Assembly (NCBI RefSeq): GCF_900091725.1
Contig: NZ_FMBW01000049.1
Coordinates: 33,850 to 97,849, forward strand
Direction of reading: 5' to 3'
Source: Streptomyces sp. DvalAA-43
GTDB lineage: Bacteria; Actinomycetota; Actinomycetes; Streptomycetales; Streptomycetaceae
Length of the DNA stretch: 64,000 bases
The notes under the pieces are model-generated. The model worked only from the letters and a program-made list of their open reading frames with translations, did no database searches and was not told where the DNA came from. The position numbers and the translations under genes were made by a program. This document shows, in pieces, positions 17,199 through 26,036 of the stretch (its first letter is position 1; every line of letters starts with the position of its first letter).

Positions 17199-17211
17199 GC
17201 CGCGTACGCGT

Positions 17212-17240
17212 CAGGGCCCGCACGTGTCGTGCGGGCCCTG
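17212..17240. terminator. bidirectional terminator
   Basis: A 12-bp perfect stem (CAGGGCCCGCAC at 17212-17223, 5-nt loop, complement to 17240) lies between convergent pimB and the acyl-CoA ligase. Confidence 0.88.
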
Positions 17241-17258
17241 CGACGTACGGATGGCGGG

Positions 17259-19055
17259 TCAGCCCCGGTAGATCGACTCGATCTCGTCCGCGAAGTCCTT
17301 CGCCACCACATTCCGCTTCAGCTTCAGCGACGGCGTGATGTGGCCCGCCTCCTCGGTGAACTGCGAGTCCAGGATGCGGAACTTGCGTACCGACTCCGCC
17401 TTGGACACCGCCGCGTTCCCGTCGTCCACCGCCCGCTGCACCTCGGCCAGCAGCTCCGGGTCCTCGCGCAGCGACCGGGCCGTCGAACCGGCCGGCCTGC
17501 CGTGCTCCTCGGCCCAGCGGCCCAGGAACTCCTCGTCCAGGGTGATCAGCGCGCCCACGAACGGCCGCCCGTCGCCGACCACCATGCACTCGGCGACCAG
17601 CGCGTGACCGCGGATCCGGTCCTCGATCACCGCGGGAGCGACGTTCTTGCCGCCCGCCGTGACGATGATCTCCTTCTTGCGGCCGGTGATCGCGAGGTAG
17701 CCGTCCTCGTCGAGCGTGCCGATGTCACCCGTGTGGAACCAGCCGTCGGCCAGCGCGTCGGCCGTCGCCGCCTCGTTGTTCCAGTAGCCGGTGAACAGGT
17801 GCTCGCCGTGGAGCAGCACCTCGCCGTCGTCGGCGATCCGCACCACCGAACCGGGCAGCGGCTGGCCGACCGTACCGATCTTCTGCCGGTCCCACGGATT
17901 GAAGGCGGTGGCCGCACAGGTCTCGGTGAGGCCGTAGCCCTCCAGGACGGTGAAGCCGATCCCCCGGTAGAAGTGGCCGAGCCGCTCGCCCAGCGGCGCG
18001 CCGCCGGAGATCGCGTACTCGCCGCGCCCGCCGAGCACCGCCCGCAGCTTGCCGTAGACCAGCCGGTCGAAGATCTTGTGCTTCAGCCTCAGGCCCAGAG
18101 CCGGGCCCTGCGGGGTGCCCAGCGCGCGGCTGTAGGCGATCGCGGTGTTCGCGGCCTTGTCGAAGATCTTCCCCTTGCCGTCGGCCTGCGCCTTGGCGCG
18201 CGCCGCGTTGTACACCTTCTCGAAGACCCGCGGCACACCGAGGATCAACGTCGGCCGGAACGAGGCCAGTTCATCGGTGAGGTGCTTGATGTCCGGCACG
18301 CAGCCGAGCTTGATCGGGGCCATCACCGAGGCCACCTCGACCAGCCGTCCGAAGACGTGCGCGGCGGGGAGGAAGAGCAGCACGGAGCACTCGCCGGTAC
18401 GGAAGAGCGGCTTCAGCCGCTCCACCACATTGCCGCACTCGGCGAAGAAGCTGCGGTGCGTGAGCACACAGCCCTTGGGGCGGCCGGTGGTGCCCGAGGT
18501 GTAGACGATGGTGGCCGGGTCGTCCGCCTTGGCGCTCGTCATCCGCAGATCCAGCGTCTCGTCCGGGACGTCCTCGCCGAGCGCCGTCAGCCGGCGGATC
18601 GCGTCGTCCTCGATCTGCCAGATGCCCTTCAGGGCCGGCAGATCCGCCCGGACGGAGACCACGGAGGCCTGGTGCGCCCCGGATTCCACCAGGCACAGGG
18701 CGGCACCGGAGTCACCGAGGATCCACTGGATCTGCTCCGGCGAGCTGGTCTCGTACACCGGGACGGTGACCGCGCCCGCGCTCCAGATCGCGAAGTCGAG
18801 CAGCACCCACTCGTAGCGGGTGCGCGAGAGCAGGGCCACCCGGTCGCCGGCCTCGACACCCGCAGCGATCAGACCCTTGGCGACGCCTCTGACCTCGGCC
18901 AGGAACTGCGCGGCGTCGACATCGGTCCACACGCCCCCCACCTTGCGGCTCATCACCGCGACATCGGGATGCTGAGCGGCATTGCGGCGGATGAGATCCG
19001 TCAGGTTGCCGTCCGAAGGGACCTCGTACAGGGCCGGAAGGCTGAACTCGCGCAA
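17259..19055 (-). CDS. long-chain fatty acid-CoA ligase (FadD15 type)
   Basis: The 598-residue ANL-superfamily enzyme activates fatty acids through an acyl-adenylate to acyl-CoA. The P-loop TIVYTSGTTGRPKG, the adenine-binding YGLTET, WFHTGDIG and the hinge region ITGRKKEIIV are all visible, with the catalytic lysine in VKLQD-like terrain near the end. Start is TTG 19055 with GAGGAG upstream. Its position beside pimB matches M. tuberculosis fadD15 next to Rv2188c, and suggests acyl-CoA supply for glycolipid acylation, which is inference. Confidence 0.92.
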   Translation of the reverse strand: MREFSLPALYEVPSDGNLTDLIRRNAAQHPDVAVMSRKVGGVWTDVDAAQFLAEVRGVAKGLIAAGVEAGDRVALLSRTRYEWVLLDFAIWSAGAVTVPVYETSSPEQIQWILGDSGAALCLVESGAHQASVVSVRADLPALKGIWQIEDDAIRRLTALGEDVPDETLDLRMTSAKADDPATIVYTSGTTGRPKGCVLTHRSFFAECGNVVERLKPLFRTGECSVLLFLPAAHVFGRLVEVASVMAPIKLGCVPDIKHLTDELASFRPTLILGVPRVFEKVYNAARAKAQADGKGKIFDKAANTAIAYSRALGTPQGPALGLRLKHKIFDRLVYGKLRAVLGGRGEYAISGGAPLGERLGHFYRGIGFTVLEGYGLTETCAATAFNPWDRQKIGTVGQPLPGSVVRIADDGEVLLHGEHLFTGYWNNEAATADALADGWFHTGDIGTLDEDGYLAITGRKKEIIVTAGGKNVAPAVIEDRIRGHALVAECMVVGDGRPFVGALITLDEEFLGRWAEEHGRPAGSTARSLREDPELLAEVQRAVDDGNAAVSKAESVRKFRILDSQFTEEAGHITPSLKLKRNVVAKDFADEIESIYRG

Positions 19056-19172
19056 GACTGCTGCTCCTCATCGGGCTCCGGTGCCACGGCTCTGTGTGAC
19101 GCACCGGCTGCGGTCCAAGAATGGCAAGCGCTCAGTGGGGTGAGCACAACTGGACTGCCCGGACGTTACCCA

Positions 19173-19229
19173 CGAGTACTCGGTTCCCGATAGGGGGTTC
19201 CGGCCAGATGTCTTATGCGTCACACATAA
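19173..19229. promoter_or_regulatory. candidate operators between the acyl-CoA ligase and phosphoesterase genes
   Basis: The 270-bp divergent gap contains a perfect palindrome CGAGTACTCG (19173-19182) and an imperfect one TTATGCGTCACACATAA (19213-19229, 14 of 17 positions symmetric). Either could bind a dimeric regulator. No regulator gene is adjacent. Confidence 0.35.
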
Positions 19230-19322
19230 CGGTGATCCTTGGGCGCACAGTAGTCCACCCGCGTGACCGGGCGACGATATTCGCAGGTCCGGCGGCCCCT
19301 ACCCAGGTGGCCGACAGAGTCC

Positions 19323-19328
19323 TAGGGT
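19323..19328 (+). promoter_or_regulatory. leaderless promoter -10 box
   Basis: TAGGGT ends 7 nt before ATG 19336. An alternative GTG start at 19327 would lie inside this box, which favours the ATG. Confidence 0.6.
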
Positions 19329-19335
19329 GATCGTC

Positions 19336-20142
19336 ATGCGAGCCGGACCGGACAGCCCAGCACCGTCGACCCGACGGCGTACGCGCATCCATGTGGTCAG
19401 TGACGTGCACGGCAACAGCGAGGCGCTGGCCCGCGCCGGGGACGGCGCCGACGCGCTGATCTGCCTCGGCGACCTGGTGCTCTTCCTCGACTACGCCGAC
19501 CACTCGCGCGGCATCTTCCCCGACCTCTTCGGCGTGGAGAACGCCGACCGGATCGTCGCGCTGCGCACCGCGCGCCGCTACGAGGAGGCCCGCGAGTTCG
19601 GCCGGGGCCTGTGGGCGGGCATGGACCGCAACGCCGCGATCGTCTCGGCGGTGCGCAAGCAGTACGCCGAGCTCTTCGCCGCCTTCCCCACACCGACGTA
19701 CGCCACCTACGGCAACGTGGACATCCCCGGCCTGTGGTCCGAGTACGCACACCCCGGCACCACCGTCCTGGACGGCGAACGGGCCGAGATCGGCGGCCGG
19801 GTGTTCGGCTTCGTCGGCGGCGGCCTGAAGACCCCGATGAACACCCCGTACGAGATCGGCGACGAGGAGTACGCGGCCAAGATCGAGGCGCTCGGCCCGG
19901 TCGACGTGCTCTGCACCCACATCCCGCCCGAGGTGCCGGAGCTGACGTACGACACGGTGGCGCGCCGCTTCGAGCGCGGCAGCCGGGCCCTGCTGGACGC
20001 CATCCGCCGGACCCGCCCCCGGTACGCCCTGTTCGGCCACGTCCACCAGCCGCTGGTCCGCCGGATGCGGATCGGCGCCACCGAATGCGTGAACGTCGGC
20101 CACTTCGCGTCCAGCGGCAGACCCTGGGCCCTGGAGTGGTGA
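19336..20142 (+). CDS. calcineurin-like metallophosphoesterase
   Basis: The 268-residue product shows the ordered dimetal motifs DVHGNSEA, CLGDLV, YGNVD, a later H in CTHIPPE and GHVHQPLVRR, the complete ligand set of the metallophosphoesterase fold. It lacks a signal peptide, so it acts in the cytoplasm. Substrate is unknown; a phosphodiester or phosphoprotein are both possible. I chose ATG 19336 because a TAGGGT box sits exactly one leaderless distance upstream. It reads in the same direction as the SRPBCC gene 107 bp later. Confidence 0.88.
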   Translation: MRAGPDSPAPSTRRRTRIHVVSDVHGNSEALARAGDGADALICLGDLVLFLDYADHSRGIFPDLFGVENADRIVALRTARRYEEAREFGRGLWAGMDRNAAIVSAVRKQYAELFAAFPTPTYATYGNVDIPGLWSEYAHPGTTVLDGERAEIGGRVFGFVGGGLKTPMNTPYEIGDEEYAAKIEALGPVDVLCTHIPPEVPELTYDTVARRFERGSRALLDAIRRTRPRYALFGHVHQPLVRRMRIGATECVNVGHFASSGRPWALEW

Positions 20143-20249
20143 CCGCACCGGCATCCGACCCTGGGACGAGGCGCCGTGCGCACGCGATAGCCTTCTGACG
20201 GCAGGCCTCTGCCGACGCACCGGTACACCGCACTGGAGGAGCCACGGCG

Positions 20250-20699
20250 ATGGCTGAACACACCAGCTCGAGCATCACGATCGAGGCGGCACCGGCCGAC
20301 GTCATGGGAGTGATCGCCGACTTCGCCCGCTATCCGGAGTGGACCGGCGAGGTCAAGGAGGCCGAGGTCCTCGCCACCGACGACCGGGGCCGCGCCGAGA
20401 AGGTCCGGCTCGTCCTCGACGCCGGAGCGATCAAGGACGACCACACCCTCGCCTACACCTGGATCGGCGACTACGAGGTCAGCTGGACCCTCGTCAAGTC
20501 CCAGATGCTGCGCGCCATCGACGGCTCCTACGCACTGGCCCCGCTCGGCGACGGCGACCGCACCGAGGTCACCTACCGGCTGACCGTCGACGTCAAGATC
20601 CCGATGCTCGGCATGATCAAGCGCAAGGCGGAGAAGGTCATCATCGACCGGGCCCTGGCCGGTCTGAAGAAGCGCGTCGAGTCCGTCCCGAAGGCCTGA
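20250..20699 (+). CDS. SRPBCC (polyketide cyclase/START-like) protein
   Basis: A 149-residue single-domain helix-grip protein that forms a hydrophobic ligand pocket. The opening SSITIEAAPADVMGVIADFARYPEWTGEVKEAEV matches the family pattern of beta strand, helix, then YPEW. No catalytic residues can be assigned. It is followed after 4 bp by the ArsA-like gene, the same pair as Rv2185c-Rv2184c in M. tuberculosis. A lipid-binding role would fit the surrounding glycolipid genes, but this is inference. Confidence 0.88.
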   Translation: MAEHTSSSITIEAAPADVMGVIADFARYPEWTGEVKEAEVLATDDRGRAEKVRLVLDAGAIKDDHTLAYTWIGDYEVSWTLVKSQMLRAIDGSYALAPLGDGDRTEVTYRLTVDVKIPMLGMIKRKAEKVIIDRALAGLKKRVESVPKA

Positions 20700-20703
20700 C
20701 CCG

Positions 20704-21966
20704 GTGCGTACGGTCCTCGTCACCGGCCCCGGCGGCGCCGGCCGTACCACCGTCGCGGCGGCGACCGCGCTGGCCGCCGCCCGCCGCGGCCGGCGCACCC
20801 TGCTGCTGACCGCCGACGGCATACCCGGCTTCCCCGGGAACACCGTCCCCACCGAGGTCGCCGACGGGCTGTGGTCCGCCCGCATCGACTCCGGCGAGCA
20901 CTTCCGCGGCGAACTCCTCGCCCTCCAGGACCAGGCCTCCACCCTGCTCGACCTGCTCGGCGGGAACCGGCTGGACGGCGAGGAGCTGACCGAACTCCCC
21001 GGCAGCACCCAGCTCGCCCTCCTGCACACCCTGCGCCGCGCCGCCGAGGGCGACTGGTCGCGCCTCGGCCACGACCTCCTCGTCGTCGACCTGCCACCGC
21101 TGCGCGAGGCACTCGCCCTGCTCGCCCTCCCCGAGCAGCTGCGCCGCTACCTGCGCCGGCTGCTCCCCCCGGAACGCCAGGCCGCCCGCGCCCTGCGCCC
21201 GATGCTCGCCCAGCTCGCCGGTGTGCCCATGCCCGCCCAGTGGCTGTACGAGGCGGCCGCCCGCAGGGACGCCGAGCTCGCCGCCGTCCAGGCCCTGATC
21301 GAGGACCGCGGCACCACCCTCCGGCTGGTCGCGGAGCCCGGACCCGCCGCCGAGGACGCCCTGCGCACCGCCCGCACCGGCCTCGCCCTGCACGGACTGC
21401 GGGTCGACACCCTCGCGGTGAACCGGGTCCTGCCCAGGCACTCCACCGACCCCTGGTTCGCGGAGCTCGCCGCACAGCAGGAGAAGACCGTCGACCGCTG
21501 GTCCGAGGAGTGGGCGCCCGGGGCCGCGCTGCACGAGGTCCCCCACCTCGGCCGCGACCCGCGGGACCTCGACGACCTCGCCCGCCTCGCCGAGGACGAC
21601 GCACTGGCCCCGGAGCCGGACGGGCGGGGCCCCGGCCGCGCCGACGACCCCTGGTGGATCGAGAGCCCCGACACCCCGGACGGCCTCGGCGGGCTGCTGC
21701 CCGGCGGCCGGATCGTGACCGTCCCGCCTACCGGCGACGGCGACCCGGTCCTCGTCTGGTGCCTGCCGCTGCCCGGCGCCGTCAAGAAGGACCTCCAGCT
21801 GGTCCGCCGCGGCGACGAACTGCTGCTCACCGTGGGCCCGTTCCACCGGATCGTCCCGCTGGAGTCCGGACTGCGCCGCTGCACCGTCTCCGGCGCCGCC
21901 CTCACCGACGGGGTGCTCCGGGTCCGGTTCACGCCGGACCCCGGACTGTGGCCGCGGACGGACTGA
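20704..21966 (+). CDS. ArsA/GET3-like protein with an altered P-loop
   Basis: The 420-residue protein follows the ArsA/Get3 layout. Its P-loop reads GPGGAGRTT at residues 8-16, so the signature lysine of the deviant Walker A (position 9) is Pro and the phosphate-binding lysine (position 14) is Arg. The switch region reads VVDLPPLREAL, where ArsA proteins carry a DTAPTG-like motif. The C-terminal part from about 300 includes an ArsA HSP20-like beta domain (GDELLLTVGPFHRIVPL). ATP hydrolysis may be weak or lost. GTG start; coupled to the SRPBCC gene. Confidence 0.8.
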   Translation: MRTVLVTGPGGAGRTTVAAATALAAARRGRRTLLLTADGIPGFPGNTVPTEVADGLWSARIDSGEHFRGELLALQDQASTLLDLLGGNRLDGEELTELPGSTQLALLHTLRRAAEGDWSRLGHDLLVVDLPPLREALALLALPEQLRRYLRRLLPPERQAARALRPMLAQLAGVPMPAQWLYEAAARRDAELAAVQALIEDRGTTLRLVAEPGPAAEDALRTARTGLALHGLRVDTLAVNRVLPRHSTDPWFAELAAQQEKTVDRWSEEWAPGAALHEVPHLGRDPRDLDDLARLAEDDALAPEPDGRGPGRADDPWWIESPDTPDGLGGLLPGGRIVTVPPTGDGDPVLVWCLPLPGAVKKDLQLVRRGDELLLTVGPFHRIVPLESGLRRCTVSGAALTDGVLRVRFTPDPGLWPRTD

Positions 21967-22048
21967 ACGGCGCGTCGCGCTTCGGGTAACGTCGTTAGTA
22001 CGTGCCCGTGTGCCGGGCCGCCGGTACACCCCGTCGCAGGAGTCCGCC

Positions 22049-22498
22049 ATGAGCGATGCCACCGATCGTCCCGTCGACGACGACGCGTGGGCGAAGGCCT
22101 GCGCCGAGGACCTGGAAGCGGAGAAGGCCCGCCGCCGGGCCCAGCACGGTCCGCCGCCCGGCTCCGCCGCCGAGGAGCTGCGCAAGCTGGTCGACGCCGT
22201 GGCCGACAAGGTCTCGTCCCTCCAGTCGCCGCTGCTCGGCGCGGCGGCCCAGGGCACCGTGCAGCAGATCATCAAGCAGGCGAAGTCCGCGGTCGAGCCC
22301 GTCATCGAGCGCAACCCGGACGTCTTCGACCACATCGCCGCGGCCGGCAGCGAACTCCTCGCCGCCTACCGCTCCGCCGTCGAGGGCCAGGAGCGCCGCT
22401 GGACCCAGGGCGCCGAGGGCCCGGGGAAGAAGGCCGACGACCCCTCCGACCCCCGTGACGAGGGCCCCGCCGCGGGCGAACACATCGACCTGGACTGA
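22049..22498 (+). CDS. DUF5304 protein
   Basis: A 149-residue hydrophilic actinobacterial protein. The N-terminal half (DDDAWAKACAEDLEAEKARRRAQHG) is charged and helical, followed by an amphipathic helical region about 45-110 and an acidic Gly/Pro-rich tail. I recognise it as the DUF5304 type; no activity is known. ATG 22049 has CAGGAG upstream. It lies between the ArsA-like gene and glucokinase, about where Rv2183c lies in M. tuberculosis, although I cannot show homology to that protein. Confidence 0.75.
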   Translation: MSDATDRPVDDDAWAKACAEDLEAEKARRRAQHGPPPGSAAEELRKLVDAVADKVSSLQSPLLGAAAQGTVQQIIKQAKSAVEPVIERNPDVFDHIAAAGSELLAAYRSAVEGQERRWTQGAEGPGKKADDPSDPRDEGPAAGEHIDLD

Positions 22499-22572
22499 CC
22501 GGCACCGATGGGCCGGGTCCCCGGCTCGGGTACGGTTGGCCCCAGCGGGGCTCGACCGGAACTGAGGGATTC

Positions 22573-23514
22573 ATGGGACTCACCATCGGCGTCGATATCG
22601 GCGGCACGAAGATCGCAGCTGGAGTGGTCGACGAAGAGGGCCACATCCTCTCGACGCACAAGGTGCCGACCCCGCCGACGGCCGAAGGCATCGTGGACGC
22701 GATCGCGACGGCCGTGTCCGGCGCGAGCGAGGGCCACCGGATCGATGCCGTCGGCATCGGTGCCGCCGGATACGTCGACGACAAGCGCGCCACCGTGCTG
22801 TTCGCGCCGAACATCAACTGGCGGCACGAGCCGCTGAAGGACAAGGTCGAACAGCGCGTCGGCCTCCCGGTCGTCGTGGAGAACGACGCCAACGCCGCCG
22901 CCTGGGGCGAATACCGCTTCGGCGCCGGACAGGGCCACGACGACGTCATCTGCATCACGCTCGGCACCGGCCTCGGCGGCGGCATCATCATCGGCAACAA
23001 GCTGCGCCGCGGACGCTTCGGCGTGGCCGCCGAGTTCGGCCACATCCGGGTCGTCCCGGACGGTCTGCTCTGCGGCTGCGGCAGCCAGGGCTGCTGGGAG
23101 CAGTACGCGTCCGGGCGCGCACTCGTCCGGTACGCCAAGCAGCGGGCCAACGCCACACCGGAGAACGCCACGATCCTGCTGTCGCTCGGCGACGGCACGG
23201 TGGACGGTATCGAGGGCAAGCACATCAGCCAGGCCGCCCGGCAGGGCGACCCGGTGGCGGTGGACTCCTTCCGCGAGCTGGCCCGCTGGGCCGGCGCCGG
23301 ACTCGCCGACCTCGCCTCGCTCTTCGACCCGTCCGCGTTCATCGTCGGCGGCGGGGTGTCGGACGAGGGCGAGCTGGTGCTCGACCCGATCCGCAAGTCG
23401 TTCCGGCGCTGGCTGATCGGCGGCGAGTGGCGCCCGCACGCCCAGGTGCTCGCGGCCCAACTGGGCGGCGAGGCCGGGCTGGTGGGCGCGGCGGACCTGG
23501 CCCGCCAGGGCTAG
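22573..23514 (+). CDS. glkA: ROK-family glucokinase
   Basis: The 313-residue ATP-dependent glucokinase matches Streptomyces GlkA, which phosphorylates glucose and mediates carbon catabolite repression. DIGGTKIAAGVVD forms the phosphate-binding turn. VENDANAAAWGE holds the catalytic Asp. The ROK zinc motif reads CGCGSQGCWEQ. ATG 22573 follows CTGAGGGATTC. A TACGGT box about 40 bp upstream is a possible promoter. The terminator-like repeat at 23557 closes the unit. Confidence 0.95.
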   Translation: MGLTIGVDIGGTKIAAGVVDEEGHILSTHKVPTPPTAEGIVDAIATAVSGASEGHRIDAVGIGAAGYVDDKRATVLFAPNINWRHEPLKDKVEQRVGLPVVVENDANAAAWGEYRFGAGQGHDDVICITLGTGLGGGIIIGNKLRRGRFGVAAEFGHIRVVPDGLLCGCGSQGCWEQYASGRALVRYAKQRANATPENATILLSLGDGTVDGIEGKHISQAARQGDPVAVDSFRELARWAGAGLADLASLFDPSAFIVGGGVSDEGELVLDPIRKSFRRWLIGGEWRPHAQVLAAQLGGEAGLVGAADLARQG

Positions 23515-23556
23515 GGGTCCTCACCGGCGGGCCGGACCGACCGGACCGGACCAGCC

Positions 23557-23594
23557 GGACGCCCGTCGCGCCCTTGTGGGAGCGGCGGGCGTCC
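23557..23594 (+). terminator. possible terminator after glkA
   Basis: GGACGCCCG (23557-23565) pairs with CGGGCGTCC (23586-23594) around a 20-nt loop. It also sits immediately before the next promoter box. Confidence 0.5.
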
Positions 23595-23598
23595 GTCG

Positions 23599-23604
23599 TA
23601 TCGT
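23599..23604 (+). promoter_or_regulatory. leaderless promoter -10 box
   Basis: TATCGT ends exactly 7 nt before ATG 23612. Confidence 0.6.
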
Positions 23605-23611
23605 GAGACGC

Positions 23612-24370
23612 ATGGTCCTGACGCCACTGCCCGACTCCCGTACCGAGCCGGATGGTTCGGCCGTCATCCGCGTGCTCAGCTACAACATCCGGTCGATGCG
23701 CGACGACCGCGAGGCACTGGCCCGCGTCATCGGCGCCTGCGCCCCCGACCTGGTCTTCATCCAGGAAGCCCCGCGCTTCTTCCGCTGGCGCAAGCGCGCG
23801 GCCTGGCTCGCGGCCCGCACCGACCTGGTCGTCCTCGGCGGCGGCGCCACGGCCGCCGGGCCGCTGCTGCTCTGCTCGCTGCGGGCCACCGTGGAGCGGA
23901 CCGAGGACGTACTGCTGCCGCTCACCCCCGGACTGCACCGCAGGGGCTTCGCCACGTCGGTGGTGCGGATCGCGGGCACCCGGATCGGTCTGCTGAGCTT
24001 CCATCTGAGCCTTCAGCGGGACGAACGCCTGGCCCAGACCGATATGTTGCTGCGACAGCTGGACGAGATGGGCGTCGAGCACGCCATCGCGGCCGGCGAC
24101 CTCAACGACGTACCGACCGGGAGCGCGTTCGACCGGCTGGCCGGGCGGCTCCAGGACTGCTGGGCGGTCCGGCCCTGGGGCGGGGAGCACACCTTCGCAC
24201 CGGACCACCCGCGACGGCGCATCGACGCGGTCTTCGCGACGGACGGGATCGAGGTGCTCGGCTGCGGCGTCCCCGCCGGGCTGCCCGGGGTCACCGAGGC
24301 GGACCTGAAGGCGGCCACCGATCATCTGCCGGTGCTGGCGGCGCTACGGGTGCCCGCGATCAGGCCCTGA
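23612..24370 (+). CDS. endonuclease/exonuclease/phosphatase family protein
   Basis: The 252-residue product has the EEP fold landmarks: RVLSYNIRSM at the start, DLVFIQEA with the metal-binding Glu, AGDLND with the catalytic Asp/Asn, and TDHLPVLA with the final Asp-His pair. It has no signal peptide. The substrate could be DNA, a phospholipid or an inositol phosphate. I used ATG 23612, the leaderless start; an upstream GTG at 23576 would extend into the hairpin. Confidence 0.85.
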   Translation: MVLTPLPDSRTEPDGSAVIRVLSYNIRSMRDDREALARVIGACAPDLVFIQEAPRFFRWRKRAAWLAARTDLVVLGGGATAAGPLLLCSLRATVERTEDVLLPLTPGLHRRGFATSVVRIAGTRIGLLSFHLSLQRDERLAQTDMLLRQLDEMGVEHAIAAGDLNDVPTGSAFDRLAGRLQDCWAVRPWGGEHTFAPDHPRRRIDAVFATDGIEVLGCGVPAGLPGVTEADLKAATDHLPVLAALRVPAIRP

Positions 24371-24389
24371 GCACTGCGGCGCCCCGGTC

Positions 24390-25070
24390 TCAGACCACCG
24401 CCCCGCGCCCGGGGTCGTCACCGTCCTCGTCGTCGTCGCTCATCCGCGCCACCAGCGTGACGAAACCGCCCAGGAAGCCGCCGACGCAGAGCGTCGTGAG
24501 CCACCAGGTCATGTCCCAGCGCAGCAGCACCGCGAGCAGCATCAGCACCGGACCGCCGACGACCGCGAGCCAGGCGAACTTCGCCGTGACATCGGCCTCC
24601 GGCAGCGGCGGCGGCTCCGGGGGGACGAAATGGCCCTCGTCGCTGTCGTCGAGGTCGTCGTCCTTCGGCTCCGCCGTCTCGTAGTCCCGCGGCCCCATGA
24701 CACCGGGGGCGAACACGATCGAGCTGCCGAGCGGCTTCTCCGGCGGCTTCGCGGACTTCTTCCCGAGCCCCTTGTCCGGATCCAGGACGCCGGGCTGATC
24801 GTCCTCCAGCAGTGCGAGGTCCTCGACCGAACGGAACGGCTTGGCGCCCGGCGGGTCCGGCGGCTCCTCGCCGTACCCCGCGACGATCGCCTGCCACGCG
24901 GCGTCCTCGTCGACCGACGGCTCGGGCCGGCCGCCGTCGGCGCCCGGCACCGCCTCCCGGGCAGCGGTGTCCTGCGGGCCCGTGCCGTCGTCGGGCACGG
25001 CCGCTCCCTCGGCGGGAAGGGGCTCGCGCTCCTCCTCGCTGCCCGCGCGCTCCGCGTCGTGCTCAGCCAC
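24390..25070 (-). CDS. hypothetical membrane protein with acidic N-terminal half
   Basis: A 226-residue protein: a low-complexity acidic, Pro-rich region (about 1-150), then two transmembrane helices (about 166-186 and 190-212) and an acidic tail (DDDEDGDDPGR). I do not recognise a named family. GTG 25070 overlaps the end of the alpha/beta hydrolase gene by 8 bp, so the two are very likely translated together. Its short loop between helices and long charged tail suggest a cytoplasmic-facing accessory membrane protein. Confidence 0.75.
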   Translation of the reverse strand: MAEHDAERAGSEEEREPLPAEGAAVPDDGTGPQDTAAREAVPGADGGRPEPSVDEDAAWQAIVAGYGEEPPDPPGAKPFRSVEDLALLEDDQPGVLDPDKGLGKKSAKPPEKPLGSSIVFAPGVMGPRDYETAEPKDDDLDDSDEGHFVPPEPPPLPEADVTAKFAWLAVVGGPVLMLLAVLLRWDMTWWLTTLCVGGFLGGFVTLVARMSDDDEDGDDPGRGAVV

Positions 25071-25842
25071 CTGACGTGCTCCCCTTCTTTCCGACGCTCG
25101 GAGCGAGGCGGCCGATGAACCGGTAGCTCTCGTCGAAGATCCGCTCCGCATCGTGGTCCAACGTCGCGACGTGGTAGCTCTGTTCCAGCAGGATCTCCTC
25201 GACGTCCGTCGACGACACCCGGCCGAGGATGCGGGCCGAGTCGGCGGGCGGCACCACATGGTCCTGCGGGCTGTGCAGCAGCACGATCGGCTGGGTGACC
25301 TGGGGCAGCTCGGCATCGACCAGACGGAAGAACTTCCGCAGCGAATGCGCCGCGTGCAACGGCACCCGGTCGTACCCCACCTCGTCGGAGCCCGGCAGGG
25401 CGATGTCGCTCGCCAGCCCCTTCGTCGTCCGCACCAGATGGCGGGCGACCGGCAGCGCGTACGCCGACAGGCCGTGCACCTTGTTCGCCGGATTGACGAG
25501 CACCAGACCGCTGATCGCGTCCCCGTGCTTCGCCGCCAGCCGCAGCGTCAGCGCGCCGCCCATGGACAGCCCGAAGACGAAGACCTGCTCGCACCGCTCC
25601 AGCAGGGCGCGCAGCTCCCGGTCCACCTCCGCGTACCAGTCCTGCCAGCCGGTGAGCTGCATGTCCTCCCAGCGGGTGCCGTGCCCCGGCAACAGCGGCA
25701 GCGAGACGGTGAGCCCGCGCTCCGCCAGGTACCGCGCCCAGGGGCGCAACGACTGCGGGGAACCGGTGAATCCGTGACAGAGAAGGACGCCGACCTCTCC
25801 GCCCTCGTGGCGGAACGGCTCGGCTCCAGGAAGGACCGGCAC
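25063..25842 (-). CDS. alpha/beta hydrolase (carboxylesterase or monoacylglycerol lipase type)
   Basis: The 259-residue hydrolase has HGFTGSPQSLRPWA (oxyanion region), the nucleophile elbow GLSMGG, an Asp in HSPQDHVVPP and a His in QSYHVATLDHD. It resembles Est30-type carboxylesterases that cut short acyl esters. I chose GTG 25842 because AGGAGA lies 5 bp upstream and the N-terminus VPVLPGAEPF matches the family; the longer reading lacks a ribosome site. It is divergent from plsC. Confidence 0.88.
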   Translation of the reverse strand: MPVLPGAEPFRHEGGEVGVLLCHGFTGSPQSLRPWARYLAERGLTVSLPLLPGHGTRWEDMQLTGWQDWYAEVDRELRALLERCEQVFVFGLSMGGALTLRLAAKHGDAISGLVLVNPANKVHGLSAYALPVARHLVRTTKGLASDIALPGSDEVGYDRVPLHAAHSLRKFFRLVDAELPQVTQPIVLLHSPQDHVVPPADSARILGRVSSTDVEEILLEQSYHVATLDHDAERIFDESYRFIGRLAPSVGKKGSTSGG

Positions 25843-26036
25843 CGGGGTCTCCTGTTCGTGAGGCTCGAAAGGGGAGCGAAAGGGGGAGTGCAGAAGGATG
25901 ACTTCACCGTACGCGACCGGACTGACACCGACCAGGGTCGTCACCGGCTCCGGCCGCCGCATCGGCTCCGTACCGGGCGGGAGGCGGGCGGCCCACGGGT
26001 TAAGGTCTGTCGGACAGCACACAGGAGGCACCCGAG

